64,000 nucleotides of DNA. Source: Hyphomicrobiales bacterium (GTDB lineage: Bacteria; Pseudomonadota; Alphaproteobacteria; Rhizobiales; Beijerinckiaceae). Position numbers and translations under genes: made by a program. Below the pieces are notes generated by a model. The model was not told the origin of the DNA and did no database searches. It worked only from the letters and a program-made list of their open reading frames with translations. Location: NCBI GenBank assembly GCA_900470095.1, contig UBZM01000005.1:137583-201582 (forward strand). The letters are read 5' to 3'. Each line of letters starts with the position of its first letter. The stretch's first letter is position 1. This document shows, one piece after another, positions 43,434 to 52,132 of the stretch.

Positions 43434-44266
43434 GCAGCGTGTCCCGTCCCGGCGGCGCGGCCTTCAACGCTGTGCGGCTCGCTTTCGCCGCGCTCGCCGT
43501 CGCCTTCCTGCTGCTGCCGCTCGTCGCGATCCTGCCGCTCGCCTTCACCGACAGCGTCTTCCTGGTCTATCCGATCAGCGGCCCCTCGCTGCGCTGGTTC
43601 GGCGCGCTGGCCGAAAGCCAGGCCTGGACCCGTGCGATCGTCAATTCGCTGATCATCGGCTCGGGCGCGACCGTCGTCGCGACGGTGGTCGGAACGCTGG
43701 CGGCGCTTGGGCTCAGGCGCGAACTCCTGCCGTTTTCGGGATTGCTGCGTTCGGTCTTCCTGCTGCCGATGGTGGTGCCGGCGGTCGTGCTCGGCGTCGG
43801 CATGCAGATCCTCTACGCCCGCATGGGGCTGGCCTCGAGCTATCTCGGTGTCATCATCGCGCATGCGGTGCTCTGCGTGCCCTTCGTGCTCGTCAATGTC
43901 GCGAGCGCGCTCGCCAGCATCGATCCGGCGCTGGAGCGGGCCGCGGCCAGTCTCGGCGCCTCGCCGGTCAAGGTCTTCCGCGGCGTGACGCTGCCGCTGG
44001 CCATGCCCGGCATTCTGACCGGCGCGGTCTTTGCCTTCGCGACCTCGCTCGACGAGGTGGTGATCACGCTCTTCGTTGCGGGACCCAACCAGACCACGCT
44101 CGCCCGCCAGATGTTCTCCTCGCTGCGCGAGAACATCAGCCCGGCGATCGCGGCCGCAGCCTTCATCATCATGATCCTGACCTTCGCCCTGCTGCTCGCC
44201 GTGAAGGGCGCCTCGCTGCTCCAGGGCTTACGCAAGAAGCAGAGGGTTCAGCCGAGCGAGGCTTAG
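43430..44266 (+). CDS. ABC transporter permease, PotC-like
   Basis: A 278-residue permease with six helices. The EAA loop reads LERAAASLGASPVKVFRGVTLPLAMPGILTG. The GPSLRWFGALAESQAWTRAIVNSLIIG segment after the first helix is characteristic of PotC/YdcV permeases. It ends the transporter operon that begins at the HisD-like gene. The next 385 bp have no gene. Confidence 0.92.
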   Translation: MSSVSRPGGAAFNAVRLAFAALAVAFLLLPLVAILPLAFTDSVFLVYPISGPSLRWFGALAESQAWTRAIVNSLIIGSGATVVATVVGTLAALGLRRELLPFSGLLRSVFLLPMVVPAVVLGVGMQILYARMGLASSYLGVIIAHAVLCVPFVLVNVASALASIDPALERAAASLGASPVKVFRGVTLPLAMPGILTGAVFAFATSLDEVVITLFVAGPNQTTLARQMFSSLRENISPAIAAAAFIIMILTFALLLAVKGASLLQGLRKKQRVQPSEA

Positions 44267-44651
44267 GCCGGGCTTATGCATGTCCATGAACCGGTCCGGC
44301 ATCAGGTCGCAAAGACCACCAGATCTGATTGCGCTTGTTTGAGAGTTCCCGGCTCCCTTCTGCCAAGGGAATGGCGCGGAATCGATCGTCCGATAGCCGG
44401 AGCCATTTCCCGCCTGGGGCAGGTCCGCTTCGGGTTGCGAATGGCTCAGGGCGTCGGCGCCTCGAACTCCGCTTCACTGGCGGGCGTGATCATCATCAAT
44501 GCCGGTTATTCCACGGCCTTCGTCACGCTCGCCGCCCGCGGCCACATCCTCTATCCGTTGCCATGCCGGAGACCCGCGGCTATGAGCCGCCGACCGACCA
44601 CCGCGCCATTCCGGCGCCGGCGAAGGCGGGCGAAAGAGCGGCGTAACCTTC
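44267..44651. other. Intergenic region without recognisable gene
   Basis: 385 bp between the PotC-like permease and the ArsB/NhaD-like permease. Forward frames run through, but they lack ribosome sites and similarity. The GC-rich end may hold the ribosome region of the next gene. I see no terminator with a T-tract. Confidence 0.4.
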
Positions 44652-45884
44652 ATGACGGGCTGGGGGCTCAACGCCACGCAGATCCTCGCGATCGCGATCT
44701 TCGTCGCGACCTATGTCGCGATCGCCATCGGCCGGATGCCGGGTCTGCGCGTCGACCGGGCCGGGGCGGCGTTGATCGGGGCCGCGCTCATGGTCGGCTG
44801 CGGCGTGCTCTCGCTGGAGGACGCCTATCGCGCGATCAACCTCGACACCATCACGCTCCTGCTCGGCATGATGATCGTCGTCGCCAATCTGCGGCTATCG
44901 GGCTTCTTCCGCATGGTGGCTGGCTGGGCCGTCGGCAAGGCGCACCACCCGGCGCTGCTGCTCGCGGCCGTCGTGGTGACGACCGGCGTGCTCTCGGCGT
45001 TTCTCGTCAACGACGCGATCTGCCTGGTGATGACGCCCATCGTCATCACGCTGACCCGCGCGCTTGACCGCAACCCGGTCCCTTATCTCATCGCCGTCGC
45101 GCTCGCCTCAAACGTAGGCTCGACCGCGACGATCACCGGCAACCCCCAGAACATGATCATCGGCAATCTCTCGGGGATCTCCTACGGCGTCTTCACAGCC
45201 GCGTTGGTGCCGGTGGCGGCGCTCGGACTAATCGTCACGATCCTGCTCGTGCTCCTCCTCAACCCGCGCGAGTTCTTCACCCGCCAGAGGCTGCCGACGG
45301 TCTCGATCCCCGCCCATTTCCACAGTTGGTTGGCGCTCAAATCGGCGCTCATCTCCCTGGCGATGATCGTGCTGTTCTTCCTCGGCCAACCGGTCGCCAA
45401 GGTCGCGATCTGCGCGGCGGCCTTGCTGCTGCTGACGCGGCGCATCGAGCCGCGCAAAGTCTATGGCGATATCGACGGGCAGCTCCTGCTGATGTTCGCA
45501 GGCCTCTTCGTCGTCGTGCGCGGGCTGGAGCATGCGGTGCTGACCAAGGAAATCCTGGCCCAGGCCGCGCATTTCGACCTCGGCAATGTCGCGGCGCTTA
45601 CCGGGGTCACCGCTGTCCTGTCCAACCTCGTCAGCAATGTCCCGGCCGTGCTGGTGCTGAAGCCCTTCGTCGAGCAGTTGCAGGATCCGCAGCGCGCCTG
45701 GCTCATTGTGGCGATGGCCTCGACGCTCGCGGGCAACTTCACGCTCCTCGGCTCCGTCGCCAACCTCATCGTCGCCGAGCGCGCTGCCAAGGAGGGCATC
45801 GCGATCGATTTCTGGACCTATTTCAAGATCGGCGCGCCACTGACCGTCGCCACGCTGGCGATCGGCCTCCACATGCTGTCCTGA
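44652..45884 (+). CDS. SLC13/ArsB-NhaD-type anion permease
   Basis: A 410-residue polytopic permease of the ion transporter superfamily. Two inverted halves each show the membrane-reentrant signatures: VNDAICLVMTPIVITL with NVGSTATITGNPQNMIIG in the first half, and SNLVSNVPAVLVLKPFVEQL with ASTLAGNFTLLGSVANLIVAE in the second. These patterns are typical of YbiR/ArsB-related proteins. Possible substrates are arsenite, sodium/proton or a dicarboxylate; nothing nearby indicates arsenic resistance. The ATG at 44652 opens just before the first helix. It stands alone, with a hairpin after its stop. Confidence 0.88.
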   Translation: MTGWGLNATQILAIAIFVATYVAIAIGRMPGLRVDRAGAALIGAALMVGCGVLSLEDAYRAINLDTITLLLGMMIVVANLRLSGFFRMVAGWAVGKAHHPALLLAAVVVTTGVLSAFLVNDAICLVMTPIVITLTRALDRNPVPYLIAVALASNVGSTATITGNPQNMIIGNLSGISYGVFTAALVPVAALGLIVTILLVLLLNPREFFTRQRLPTVSIPAHFHSWLALKSALISLAMIVLFFLGQPVAKVAICAAALLLLTRRIEPRKVYGDIDGQLLLMFAGLFVVVRGLEHAVLTKEILAQAAHFDLGNVAALTGVTAVLSNLVSNVPAVLVLKPFVEQLQDPQRAWLIVAMASTLAGNFTLLGSVANLIVAERAAKEGIAIDFWTYFKIGAPLTVATLAIGLHMLS

Positions 45885-45891
45885 CTTCAGA

Positions 45892-45918
45892 AGGCGGTCG
45901 AGGCCGATTGGACCGCTT
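45892..45918 (+). terminator. Candidate terminator hairpin
   Basis: AGGCGGTC and GACCGCTT form an 8-bp stem (one G-T pair) separated by GAGGCCGATTG, 8 bp after the permease stop. No T-tract, so it is a weak candidate. Confidence 0.4.
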
Positions 45919-45957
45919 CGAGAAGCCGCAGAACTCCGACACGGACCGGAGCGTGCC

Positions 45958-46062
45958 ATGCCTATCAACGGGTTTGCCGCAAAGGACGACGATATCGAGA
46001 AAGTCGAACTCTACCGGCCGACGATAATGCAGCTTCCCGCGAAGCCGCGGGGTAGCCAATGA
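45958..46062 (+). pseudogene. N-terminal relic of a zinc alcohol dehydrogenase
   Basis: A 34-codon frame with a GGAG site begins MPINGFAAKD, the typical first residues of AdhC/CAD-type zinc alcohol dehydrogenases. It then passes straight into DDIEKVELY, which resembles the later PDDVEIEILYCG segment of that family, and stops. The section between these, and everything after, is missing. This looks like the remains of a gene lost by deletion. Low confidence, as it is short. Confidence 0.4.
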
Positions 46063-46088
46063 TGCAAGCGATTGCCATCAGGGCGCGC

Positions 46089-47000
46089 TCAGAGTGCGCC
46101 CATCCCGTGGAGCGCGTCGCGGACAGGCATGCCACCTTGTGCTCCGGCCGAAAAACAGGAGAGCGCGGCGGCCTTGCAGCCGAAACGAAGGGCATCGCCG
46201 AGGTGATGGCCTTCGTGCAGGGCAACTGCGATCGCGCCGACGAAGGTGTCGCCCGCACCCGTGGTATCGACGGGTTCAATGACGGGCGCGGGCGCTTCAA
46301 AAAACTGTCCGTCAGCCGTGGAGGCGAAGGCTCCCCGTGCTCCTGCGGTGACGATGCAGGTTGCGGCCGAGCGCTGCGCGAGTTGCGCGATGTCGTCGGC
46401 GGGGATGCCCAGGACAGTGGCCATGTCCCTGGCCTCATGCTCGTTCACGATGAGAACGTCGCTGGCATCCAGCAGAGCCATGGCCTCGTCGCGGGTCAGG
46501 CCGGGAGGAACCGGCGCGCAGTTCCAGATGACGCGGCCGCCGGCCTTGCGGGTGCGGCGCGCCACGTCGAGCGAGGCCGGGAAGGGCACTTCCATCTGCA
46601 GCACGAGAACGGTCCCGCTCCCGAGCATGGTGTCCGGCACATCCCCGGCGGAGAGCGCGCCATTGGCGCCGCTCGCGACGGTGATCGCATTCTCCGCTTT
46701 CGTATCGACCGAGATGAAGGCGCAGCCGGTGGCTGTGTCGCAGATACGGACCAGCTCCGTCGATACGCCGTTGCGGTCGAGATTTTCGATCGAGTCCCGC
46801 CCGAAGGCATCGGCGCCGACGCAAGCCGCCATGGCCACGGCTCCAGGCGCCGAGAGGCGCGCCGCAGCGACCGCCTGATTGGCTCCCTTGCCGCCGAAAT
46901 GCTGCTCATAGGACCGGGCGAGCACCGTCATGCCCGGTCCTGCAATGGTGGCGACCCTTGCCACCAGATCCAGATTGATGGAGCCAAAGACCAGGATCAT
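46089..47000 (-). CDS. Ribokinase-family sugar kinase (PfkB)
   Basis: A 303-residue PfkB kinase with ribokinase features: the N-terminal SINLDLVARV strand, the GGKGANQAVAAARL signature near residue 38, and the C-terminal DTTGAGDTFVGAI motif near 240 with the catalytic Asp. The central part (NGVSTELVRICDTATGCAFISV) fits the lid and sugar-binding region of ribokinase. Phosphorylation of ribose or a related pentose or a nucleoside is expected. The position as the last gene of a GntR operon, 16 bp after rpiB, suggests that the substrate enters as a pentose or a product of the imported compound. Confidence 0.9.
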   Translation of the reverse strand: MILVFGSINLDLVARVATIAGPGMTVLARSYEQHFGGKGANQAVAAARLSAPGAVAMAACVGADAFGRDSIENLDRNGVSTELVRICDTATGCAFISVDTKAENAITVASGANGALSAGDVPDTMLGSGTVLVLQMEVPFPASLDVARRTRKAGGRVIWNCAPVPPGLTRDEAMALLDASDVLIVNEHEARDMATVLGIPADDIAQLAQRSAATCIVTAGARGAFASTADGQFFEAPAPVIEPVDTTGAGDTFVGAIAVALHEGHHLGDALRFGCKAAALSCFSAGAQGGMPVRDALHGMGAL

Positions 47001-47016
47001 CGGCGATCTCGCTCGC

Positions 47017-47463
47017 TCAGCCTTCGGCGTCCATCGCGTGCAGCTTGTCGACGCGGCGGCGGAAATCCTCGTCGGTGGAGAACTCGGCCGCGAGGTAGGC
47101 GTCGATCAGGTCGCTCGCCAGCCACGGGCCGATGATCTTCGCGCCGATGCACATGACGTTGACGTCGTCATGCTCGACGCTCTGATGGGCCGAGTGAACA
47201 TCGTGGCAGACGGCGGCGCGGATGCCCTTCATCTTGTTGGCCGCGATCGAGGCGCCGACGCCGGTGCCGCAGACCATGATGCCGCGCTCGGCTTCTCCGG
47301 ACGTGACCTTTCGCGCCACCTCGCGCGCGATGTCGGGGAAGTCGACCGGCTGGTCATCGAAGGAGCCGACATCGAGCACGTCGTGCCCGAGTGTCCTGAT
47401 ATGGTCGATGACGTGCTTCTTGAGAGACCAGCCGGCGTGGTCCGAGCCAATGACGAGGCGCAT
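47017..47463 (-). CDS. rpiB: Ribose-5-phosphate isomerase B family
   Basis: A 148-residue RpiB/LacAB-family isomerase. Family marks: the opening MRLVIGSDHAGWSLKKHV, the catalytic Cys in IMVCGTGVGASIAANK near residue 66, and RAAVCHDVHSAHQSVEHDDVNVMCIGAKIIGPWLA with the conserved His and Asp. It converts an aldose phosphate to the ketose phosphate. In this operon (ABC importer, HIBADH-like dehydrogenase, kinase) it could be a ribose-5-phosphate isomerase or an erythrose/other 4-phosphate isomerase. The ATG at 47463 has an AAGGAAA site. A strong stem-loop precedes the gene. Confidence 0.92.
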   Translation of the reverse strand: MRLVIGSDHAGWSLKKHVIDHIRTLGHDVLDVGSFDDQPVDFPDIAREVARKVTSGEAERGIMVCGTGVGASIAANKMKGIRAAVCHDVHSAHQSVEHDDVNVMCIGAKIIGPWLASDLIDAYLAAEFSTDEDFRRRVDKLHAMDAEG

Positions 47464-47490
47464 AGGTCGTTTCCTTGTTTGGAAGAGGGA

Positions 47491-47519
47491 GCCGGCGGCA
47501 TCGAAGGCGCGCCGCCGGC
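47491..47519. other. Perfect 9-bp stem-loop between the binding-protein gene and rpiB
   Basis: GCCGGCGGC and GCCGCCGGC are exact complements with an 11-base loop. It lies 11 bp after the binding-protein stop and 28 bp before the rpiB start. No T-tract follows on the transcribed strand, so it probably stabilises the binding-protein mRNA or partly terminates before the rpiB/kinase part. Confidence 0.6.
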
Positions 47520-47530
47520 CTTGTCTGAGC

Positions 47531-48322
47531 TCAGCCCCGCATGTTCTCGGGCAGGTCGGTGCCGTGGAACTTCTTGTAGATGGCGTTGAGCTTGCCATTC
47601 CTGAGGTTCTCCTGAACCCAGGCATCGAGCTTTTCGAGCAGCTTCGGCTCACCCTTCTTCACGCCGATGGCGAGATCGAAATTGGTGATCGAGACCTTCG
47701 GCTCGAAGGCGCGGGCCGGCGCCTTGACGCCGATCTGGCTGACGATCGTCGCCGAGGTCGCGATGCAGTCGGCCTGTCCGGAGATTGCTGCCGTGACCAT
47801 GGTCGCATCGTCGTCGTAGCGCGCGAGCTTGAGGTCGCGTTCCTTCATATTGGTGAGCGTCGTGTCCTGCGTGGTGCCGCGCGAGACGCCGATCGTCTTG
47901 CCCTTGAGATCGTCCCAGCCCTTGACCTGATCCGACTTCAGGCAGCCGACCACGGATTGCAGCGCGGCATAGGCCTTGGAGAAATCGATCACCTTGGCGC
48001 GTTCGGGCGTGACGGACAGCGTCGAGATGATGATGTCGGCCTTGTTGGTCTGCACATTCGGAATGCGGGTCGCGCCGGTCGTCTGGACGAATTCGAGCTG
48101 CAGGCCCCAGTCCTTGGCGAGAAGCTCGGCGGTTTCGACATCCGAGCCCGTCGGTTTCATCGCGCCGTCGATCATGCCGGACGGCGGGATCGCCAGATCC
48201 GTCGCGATGCGGATCTTCTTCGCCTTCATGATGTCGTCGAGCACATCGGCGCGGGCGCCGTGCGCGGACAGTGTCGTCAGCCCTGCCGCGAGCAGCATGG
48301 TGGCGATGGTGTTGAGTTTCAT
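47531..48322 (-). CDS. Amino-acid-type ABC substrate-binding protein
   Basis: A 263-residue SBP_bac_3 protein. Signal peptide MKLNTIATMLLAAGLTTLSAHGARA. Then DIMKAKKIRIATDLAIPPSGMIDGAMKPTGSDVETAELLAKDWG, DIIISTLSVTPERAKVIDFSKAY with the family box, and LKGKTIGVSRGTTQD. These are typical of the polar amino-acid binding group. The ligand could however be an acidic or hydroxylated compound, because the operon encodes sugar-acid-like enzymes. The ATG at 48322 follows GGGAGA. It is followed downstream by a stem-loop and rpiB. Confidence 0.9.
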   Translation of the reverse strand: MKLNTIATMLLAAGLTTLSAHGARADVLDDIMKAKKIRIATDLAIPPSGMIDGAMKPTGSDVETAELLAKDWGLQLEFVQTTGATRIPNVQTNKADIIISTLSVTPERAKVIDFSKAYAALQSVVGCLKSDQVKGWDDLKGKTIGVSRGTTQDTTLTNMKERDLKLARYDDDATMVTAAISGQADCIATSATIVSQIGVKAPARAFEPKVSITNFDLAIGVKKGEPKLLEKLDAWVQENLRNGKLNAIYKKFHGTDLPENMRG

Positions 48323-48349
48323 CCCTGGATCTCCCTTGCCTTGGATTTT

Positions 48350-49087
48350 CTAAAAGCCCGTTCCGACGAACTGGGCGAGTTCCGGCGTTGCCGGGGCGGC
48401 AAGGATCGAGGCTGTTCCCGTCTCGTGAACCTTGCCGGCATGCATGAACACCACCTTGTCGGCGATGCCCCTGGCAAATCCCATCTCGTGCGTGACCATC
48501 ACCATGGTCATGCCGTCCGCAGCGAGCGCTTCGATGACCTTCAGCACTTCCCCGGTCAGTTCGGGGTCGAGCGCCGAGGTCACTTCGTCGAACAGCATCA
48601 CCTTCGGCTGCATGGCGAGCGAGCGCGCGATCGCCGCGCGCTGCTGCTGGCCGCCGGAGAGCTGTTCGGGATAGGCGTCGAGCTTTTCCGCCAGGCCGAC
48701 CTGCGCCAGAACCGCAGCGGCGCGTTCGCGCGCCTCGGCCTTGGCCATCCGCTTCACCGAGACCGGCGCCAGCGTGATGTTCTGCTCGATCGTCAGATGG
48801 GGAAAGAGATTGTAGCTCTGGAAGACGATGCCGACATCCTGGCGCAGCGCCCGCAGGTCGATGTCGGGGGCATCGACACGATGGCCGCAGACATGGATCT
48901 CGCCGCTGTCGATCGTCTCGAAGCGGTCGATGCAGCGCAGCGCGGTGCTCTTGCCGGAACCGGAACGGCCGATCAGGACGAGCACATCGCCGCGCCCCAC
49001 CGAAAAATCGACGCCGTCCAGCACCTTCAGGGCGCCGAAGCTCTTGTGAACCTCTTTCAGGGAAACGACCGGGCTGTCCTTTGTCAT
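48350..49087 (-). CDS. Amino-acid-type ABC ATP-binding protein, GlnQ-like
   Basis: A 245-residue ATPase with Walker [11 protein letters not shown] near residue 38, Q-loop [11 protein letters not shown], signature [16 protein letters not shown] near 140, Walker [13 protein letters not shown] and H-loop VTHEMGFA. The length and the terminal [14 protein letters not shown] are those of GlnQ/HisP-like importers. It lies between the permease and binding-protein genes in the same operon. Confidence 0.93.
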   Translation of the reverse strand: MTKDSPVVSLKEVHKSFGALKVLDGVDFSVGRGDVLVLIGRSGSGKSTALRCIDRFETIDSGEIHVCGHRVDAPDIDLRALRQDVGIVFQSYNLFPHLTIEQNITLAPVSVKRMAKAEARERAAAVLAQVGLAEKLDAYPEQLSGGQQQRAAIARSLAMQPKVMLFDEVTSALDPELTGEVLKVIEALAADGMTMVMVTHEMGFARGIADKVVFMHAGKVHETGTASILAAPATPELAQFVGTGF

Positions 49088-49103
49088 TGCGGCTCCTGCC
49101 TGC

Positions 49104-49781
49104 TCAAGCCGGCATCAGTTTCGTGCGACCATTGCCCATACGTCGCTCCAGGCGACGGCTGAGCGCCGAGATCGGGAAACAGAGGGCGAAATAGATCACC
49201 GCGATGATCGCGTAGATCAGGAAGGGCTCGAACAGCGAGTTGTTGATGATCTGGCCGGCGCGAGCGAGTTCGACGAAGCCGACGACCGAGGCCAGCGAGG
49301 TGTTCTTGATGATCTGCACCATGAAGCCGACCGTCGGCGGCGTCGCGATCCGCATCGCCTGCGGCAGGATGACCTTGATCATCCGCTGCGTCCGGCTCAG
49401 GCCCAGGCCTTCGGCCGCTTCCCATTGCGGTTTCGGCACGGACTGGATGCAGCCCCGCCAGATCTCGCCGAAATAGGCGCCGACATAGATCGTCAGCGAG
49501 GCGCTGGCCGCCATCAGAGCGGAGATCGAGAAACCGAGCGCCGAAAGGCCGAAATAGCCCAGGAACATGATCACCAGCAACGGTGTTCCCTGGATCAGCT
49601 GGACATAGCCGCCGCTGAGCAGGCGTATCGCCCGGCTCGGCGAAACCCGCGCGAGCGCGATCAGGAAGCCGAGCAGGCCACCGCCGATCAGGGCGATCGT
49701 GGACAAGCCGATCGTCCAGAGTGCGCCATGCCCGAGGAACAGCAGGTGATTGGCGTTGAGAGACCCACCCATCGCCGTCAC
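49104..49781 (-). CDS. Amino-acid-type ABC permease
   Basis: A 225-residue permease of the HisM/GlnP (3-TM-family) type with the segments [25 protein letters not shown] and [33 protein letters not shown], the latter being the EAA loop. The GTG at 49781 overlaps the stop of the upstream permease (GTGA), which supports it as the start; an ATG at 49772 is the alternative and has no ribosome site. It forms a heterodimer with the neighbouring permease. Confidence 0.9.
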   Translation of the reverse strand: MTAMGGSLNANHLLFLGHGALWTIGLSTIALIGGGLLGFLIALARVSPSRAIRLLSGGYVQLIQGTPLLVIMFLGYFGLSALGFSISALMAASASLTIYVGAYFGEIWRGCIQSVPKPQWEAAEGLGLSRTQRMIKVILPQAMRIATPPTVGFMVQIIKNTSLASVVGFVELARAGQIINNSLFEPFLIYAIIAVIYFALCFPISALSRRLERRMGNGRTKLMPA

Positions 49782-50461
49782 AACGCCGTGCCGAGGCGCC
49801 GGCGGCGCGGAAACAGCGCAAATCCCAGTGCCCAGAAGCCGGCCCTCAGCACGAGCGAGAGCACGACATAAGCGATCGCGACCAGGATATAGGTCTCGAA
49901 GGCGCGATAGGTGTCCGACTGGATGTAGTTGGCGACGGCGGTCAGCTCTTCCGCCGAGATCTGCGAGGTCACGGACGAGGCCAGCATCAGCAGCACGAAC
50001 TGGCTGGTCAGCGCCGGATAGACCTTCTCGGTCGCCGGCAGCAGGATGACGTGCCAGTAGATCTGGAAGCGCGAGAGGGCGAGGCCCTCGGCCGCCTCGA
50101 TCTGGCCGGTCGGGATGGATTCGAAGCCTGCGCGCATGATTTCGGCGGTATAGGCGCCGACATTGATCGCCAGCGCGGTCGCCGCGACGGAGAAGGCCGA
50201 GAACTTGAAGCCGATGCTGGCGAGGCCGAAATAGACAAGGAAGATCTGGACCAGCAGCGGCGTATTGCGGATCGCCTCGACATAGAGCGTGCAGGCCCTG
50301 GCGATCAGGCGGTTTCCGCTGTTGCGGCCGACGGCGCAGAACGTGCCGATGATCGCGCCGAAGACAATCGCGAGAGCGGCGAGCTTCAGCGTCATGACCG
50401 CGCCGTCCCAGAACAGGGGCCAGCGCTCCAGAACGACGGAGAAGTCGAGGTTCAGGCCCAT
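49778..50461 (-). CDS. Amino-acid-type ABC permease
   Basis: A 227-residue permease of the HisQ/GlnP type. It begins MGLNLDFSVVLERWPLFWDGAVMTLKLAALAIVFG, includes IEAAEGLALSRFQIYWHVILLPATEKVYPALTSQF as EAA loop, and ends with a basic tail (FALFPRRRR). It overlaps the downstream permease and lies 11 bp after the dehydrogenase gene. Confidence 0.92.
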   Translation of the reverse strand: MGLNLDFSVVLERWPLFWDGAVMTLKLAALAIVFGAIIGTFCAVGRNSGNRLIARACTLYVEAIRNTPLLVQIFLVYFGLASIGFKFSAFSVAATALAINVGAYTAEIMRAGFESIPTGQIEAAEGLALSRFQIYWHVILLPATEKVYPALTSQFVLLMLASSVTSQISAEELTAVANYIQSDTYRAFETYILVAIAYVVLSLVLRAGFWALGFALFPRRRRLGTAL

Positions 50462-50472
50462 CGCCGCCCGCC

Positions 50473-51366
50473 TCAGGCTCTGTTCGTCATGCGGTCATAG
50501 ACGCGGAAGAGCGCCTGGTTGCCATTGGCGCCTTCGCCATGGGCGCGGGCTTCGATGTACTGGCTGGTGACCAAAGCGGTTCCGGGCAGGGGAACCGAAA
50601 GGGCCTGGGCCTGCTCCTGGACGAGCCTGAGGTCTTTCAGCATCAGGTCTATGCGGAAGCCCGCTCCGACATCTCCGGAGATCATGGCTGGACCGAGCTT
50701 TTCGAGCATCCAGGACGCGGCCGAGCCGCCGAGCAGGACATTTCGGAGCTGTTCGAGATCGACGCCCGAGGCCCGCCCAAGCGCGATCGCCTCGCAGATC
50801 GCCTGGATATTGATGCCGCAGATCAGCTGGTTGCAGAGCTTGACCGCCTGGCCGGCGCCCGGCGCACCGACATGGGTGATCGTCGTCCCCATCGCCCTGA
50901 AATAGGGCTCGGCCCGAGCAAAGGCCTCGGCTTCGCCACCCGCCATGATCGACAGGGCGGCGTTCTTGGCGCCGATCGGCCCGCCCGATACCGGCGCGTC
51001 GATGAAATCGGTGCCTGCCGCCTTGAGTTCGGCATGGATGCGCCGCACGGCGACCGGCGAGATCGTGCTCATGTCGACGACGAGGCGGCCGGCAGGCGGT
51101 GACGCGAGCAGGCCCTGCGGGCCGTAGACGACCTCCTCGACCTGCGGGGTGTCGGGCAGCATCGAGATGGCGATATCCGCGCTGGCGGCGGCCTGCGCCG
51201 GGCTTGTCGCCGCGATCGCGCCTGCCGATACCAGTTCTTCGACGGCGCTGCCGACGATGTCGAAGGCGGTGACGCTGTGCCCGGCCGCGAGGAGATTGCG
51301 GGCCATCTCCCGCCCCATCGTGCCGAGGCCGATGAAACCGACGTGTCCCTTGTCGTTTCGTCCCAT
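50473..51366 (-). CDS. 3-Hydroxyisobutyrate-dehydrogenase-family NAD(P) oxidoreductase
   Basis: A 297-residue beta-hydroxyacid dehydrogenase. The N-terminal GxGxxG motif is HVGFIGLGTMGREMARNL near residue 8, followed by the DAPVSGGPIGAKNAALSIMAGG substrate box near 120 and the catalytic Lys in GAGQAVKLCNQLI near 173. Similar enzymes oxidise 3-hydroxyisobutyrate, tartronate semialdehyde, L-threonate or D-erythronate-like acids. Its place in an operon with RpiB and a ribokinase-type kinase favours a sugar-acid or tetronate-like substrate over 3-hydroxyisobutyrate; this is an inference. The ATG at 51366 has AAGAGAAG; an in-frame upstream start would overlap the GntR gene. Confidence 0.92.
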   Translation of the reverse strand: MGRNDKGHVGFIGLGTMGREMARNLLAAGHSVTAFDIVGSAVEELVSAGAIAATSPAQAAASADIAISMLPDTPQVEEVVYGPQGLLASPPAGRLVVDMSTISPVAVRRIHAELKAAGTDFIDAPVSGGPIGAKNAALSIMAGGEAEAFARAEPYFRAMGTTITHVGAPGAGQAVKLCNQLICGINIQAICEAIALGRASGVDLEQLRNVLLGGSAASWMLEKLGPAMISGDVGAGFRIDLMLKDLRLVQEQAQALSVPLPGTALVTSQYIEARAHGEGANGNQALFRVYDRMTNRA

Positions 51367-51391
51367 AGCGCTTCTCTTCTTGTGAAAGGTT

Positions 51392-52132
51392 TTAGCCGGT
51401 GGCCGGTTCGCCTCTGTCGCCGTCGCCCAGAGCCGCGCGGCGTCGGTATTCGTCGCCGATGGCAAAATGCCGCCGCAGGGTGACTTCGGCGCGATCGGGA
51501 TCGCGCGCGACGATGGCGTCGAAGACCCTCTTATGGTCGTCGATCAGATAGGTTTTCATCGAGCCGAACATCTGCACCAGCTCGCGCCGGCTGCGATGCG
51601 AGCGGGCGAGCAAGGTCGACATCGAATCGTGCAGGACGGCGAGCGTCTGCGAGCGCGAGGCCAGCACGATCGCTCGGTGGAAATCGTAATCGGCGAGGCT
51701 GCCGGCCTCGGCCTCGTCGATCGTCGCGCCGATGCGGACGAGCGCGCGCTGCAGGCGTTCGAAATCGGCGATCATCGCGCGCTCGCAGGCGAGCCGGATC
51801 GCCTGGCATTCGATCGCGATGCGCGCCTCCATGACATCGTCGATCAGGTCGGCCTGCTGGGCCAACGCTAACGCGAAGAAATCCTTCAGCATCGAGATGT
51901 CGGGACGCTTGACGATGGTGCCGATGCGATCGCGGATCTCGACGATGCCCAGCATATGCAGGGCTCGCAGTGCCTCGCGCACGATCGGCCGGCTGACGCC
52001 GAGCTGCACGGCGAGTTCGCGCTCGGCGATCAACCTGTCGCCGGGCTTGAGTGTGCCGTCGAGAAGCTGTTCGCGCAAAAACGCAAAAACCTTCTCGAAC
52101 CCTTTCGGGTCTTCTGCAGCCTGAGCGTCCAT
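51392..52132 (-). CDS. GntR-family (FCD) transcriptional regulator
   Basis: A 246-residue regulator. The GntR winged helix-turn-helix is at residues 12-75 (FAFLREQLLDGTLKPGDRLIAERELAVQLGVSRPIVREALRALHMLGIVEIRDRIGTIV). The FCD effector domain follows (DVMEARIAIECQAIRLACERAM, then DYDFHRAIVLASRSQTLAVLHDS), with the metal-linked Asp and His. It heads the operon with the dehydrogenase, transporter, rpiB and kinase genes. A perfect FCD-type operator TGGTCAGACCA lies 25 bp upstream of its start, so the operon is probably autoregulated. Confidence 0.93.
   Translation of the reverse strand: MDAQAAEDPKGFEKVFAFLREQLLDGTLKPGDRLIAERELAVQLGVSRPIVREALRALHMLGIVEIRDRIGTIVKRPDISMLKDFFALALAQQADLIDDVMEARIAIECQAIRLACERAMIADFERLQRALVRIGATIDEAEAGSLADYDFHRAIVLASRSQTLAVLHDSMSTLLARSHRSRRELVQMFGSMKTYLIDDHKRVFDAIVARDPDRAEVTLRRHFAIGDEYRRRAALGDGDRGEPATG

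Noticed and set aside
47222..49162. A 646-codon forward frame antisense to rpiB and the amino-acid transporter genes.
   Set aside because: The opposite strand encodes clear, overlapping family members; the forward product is low-complexity and has no ribosome site.
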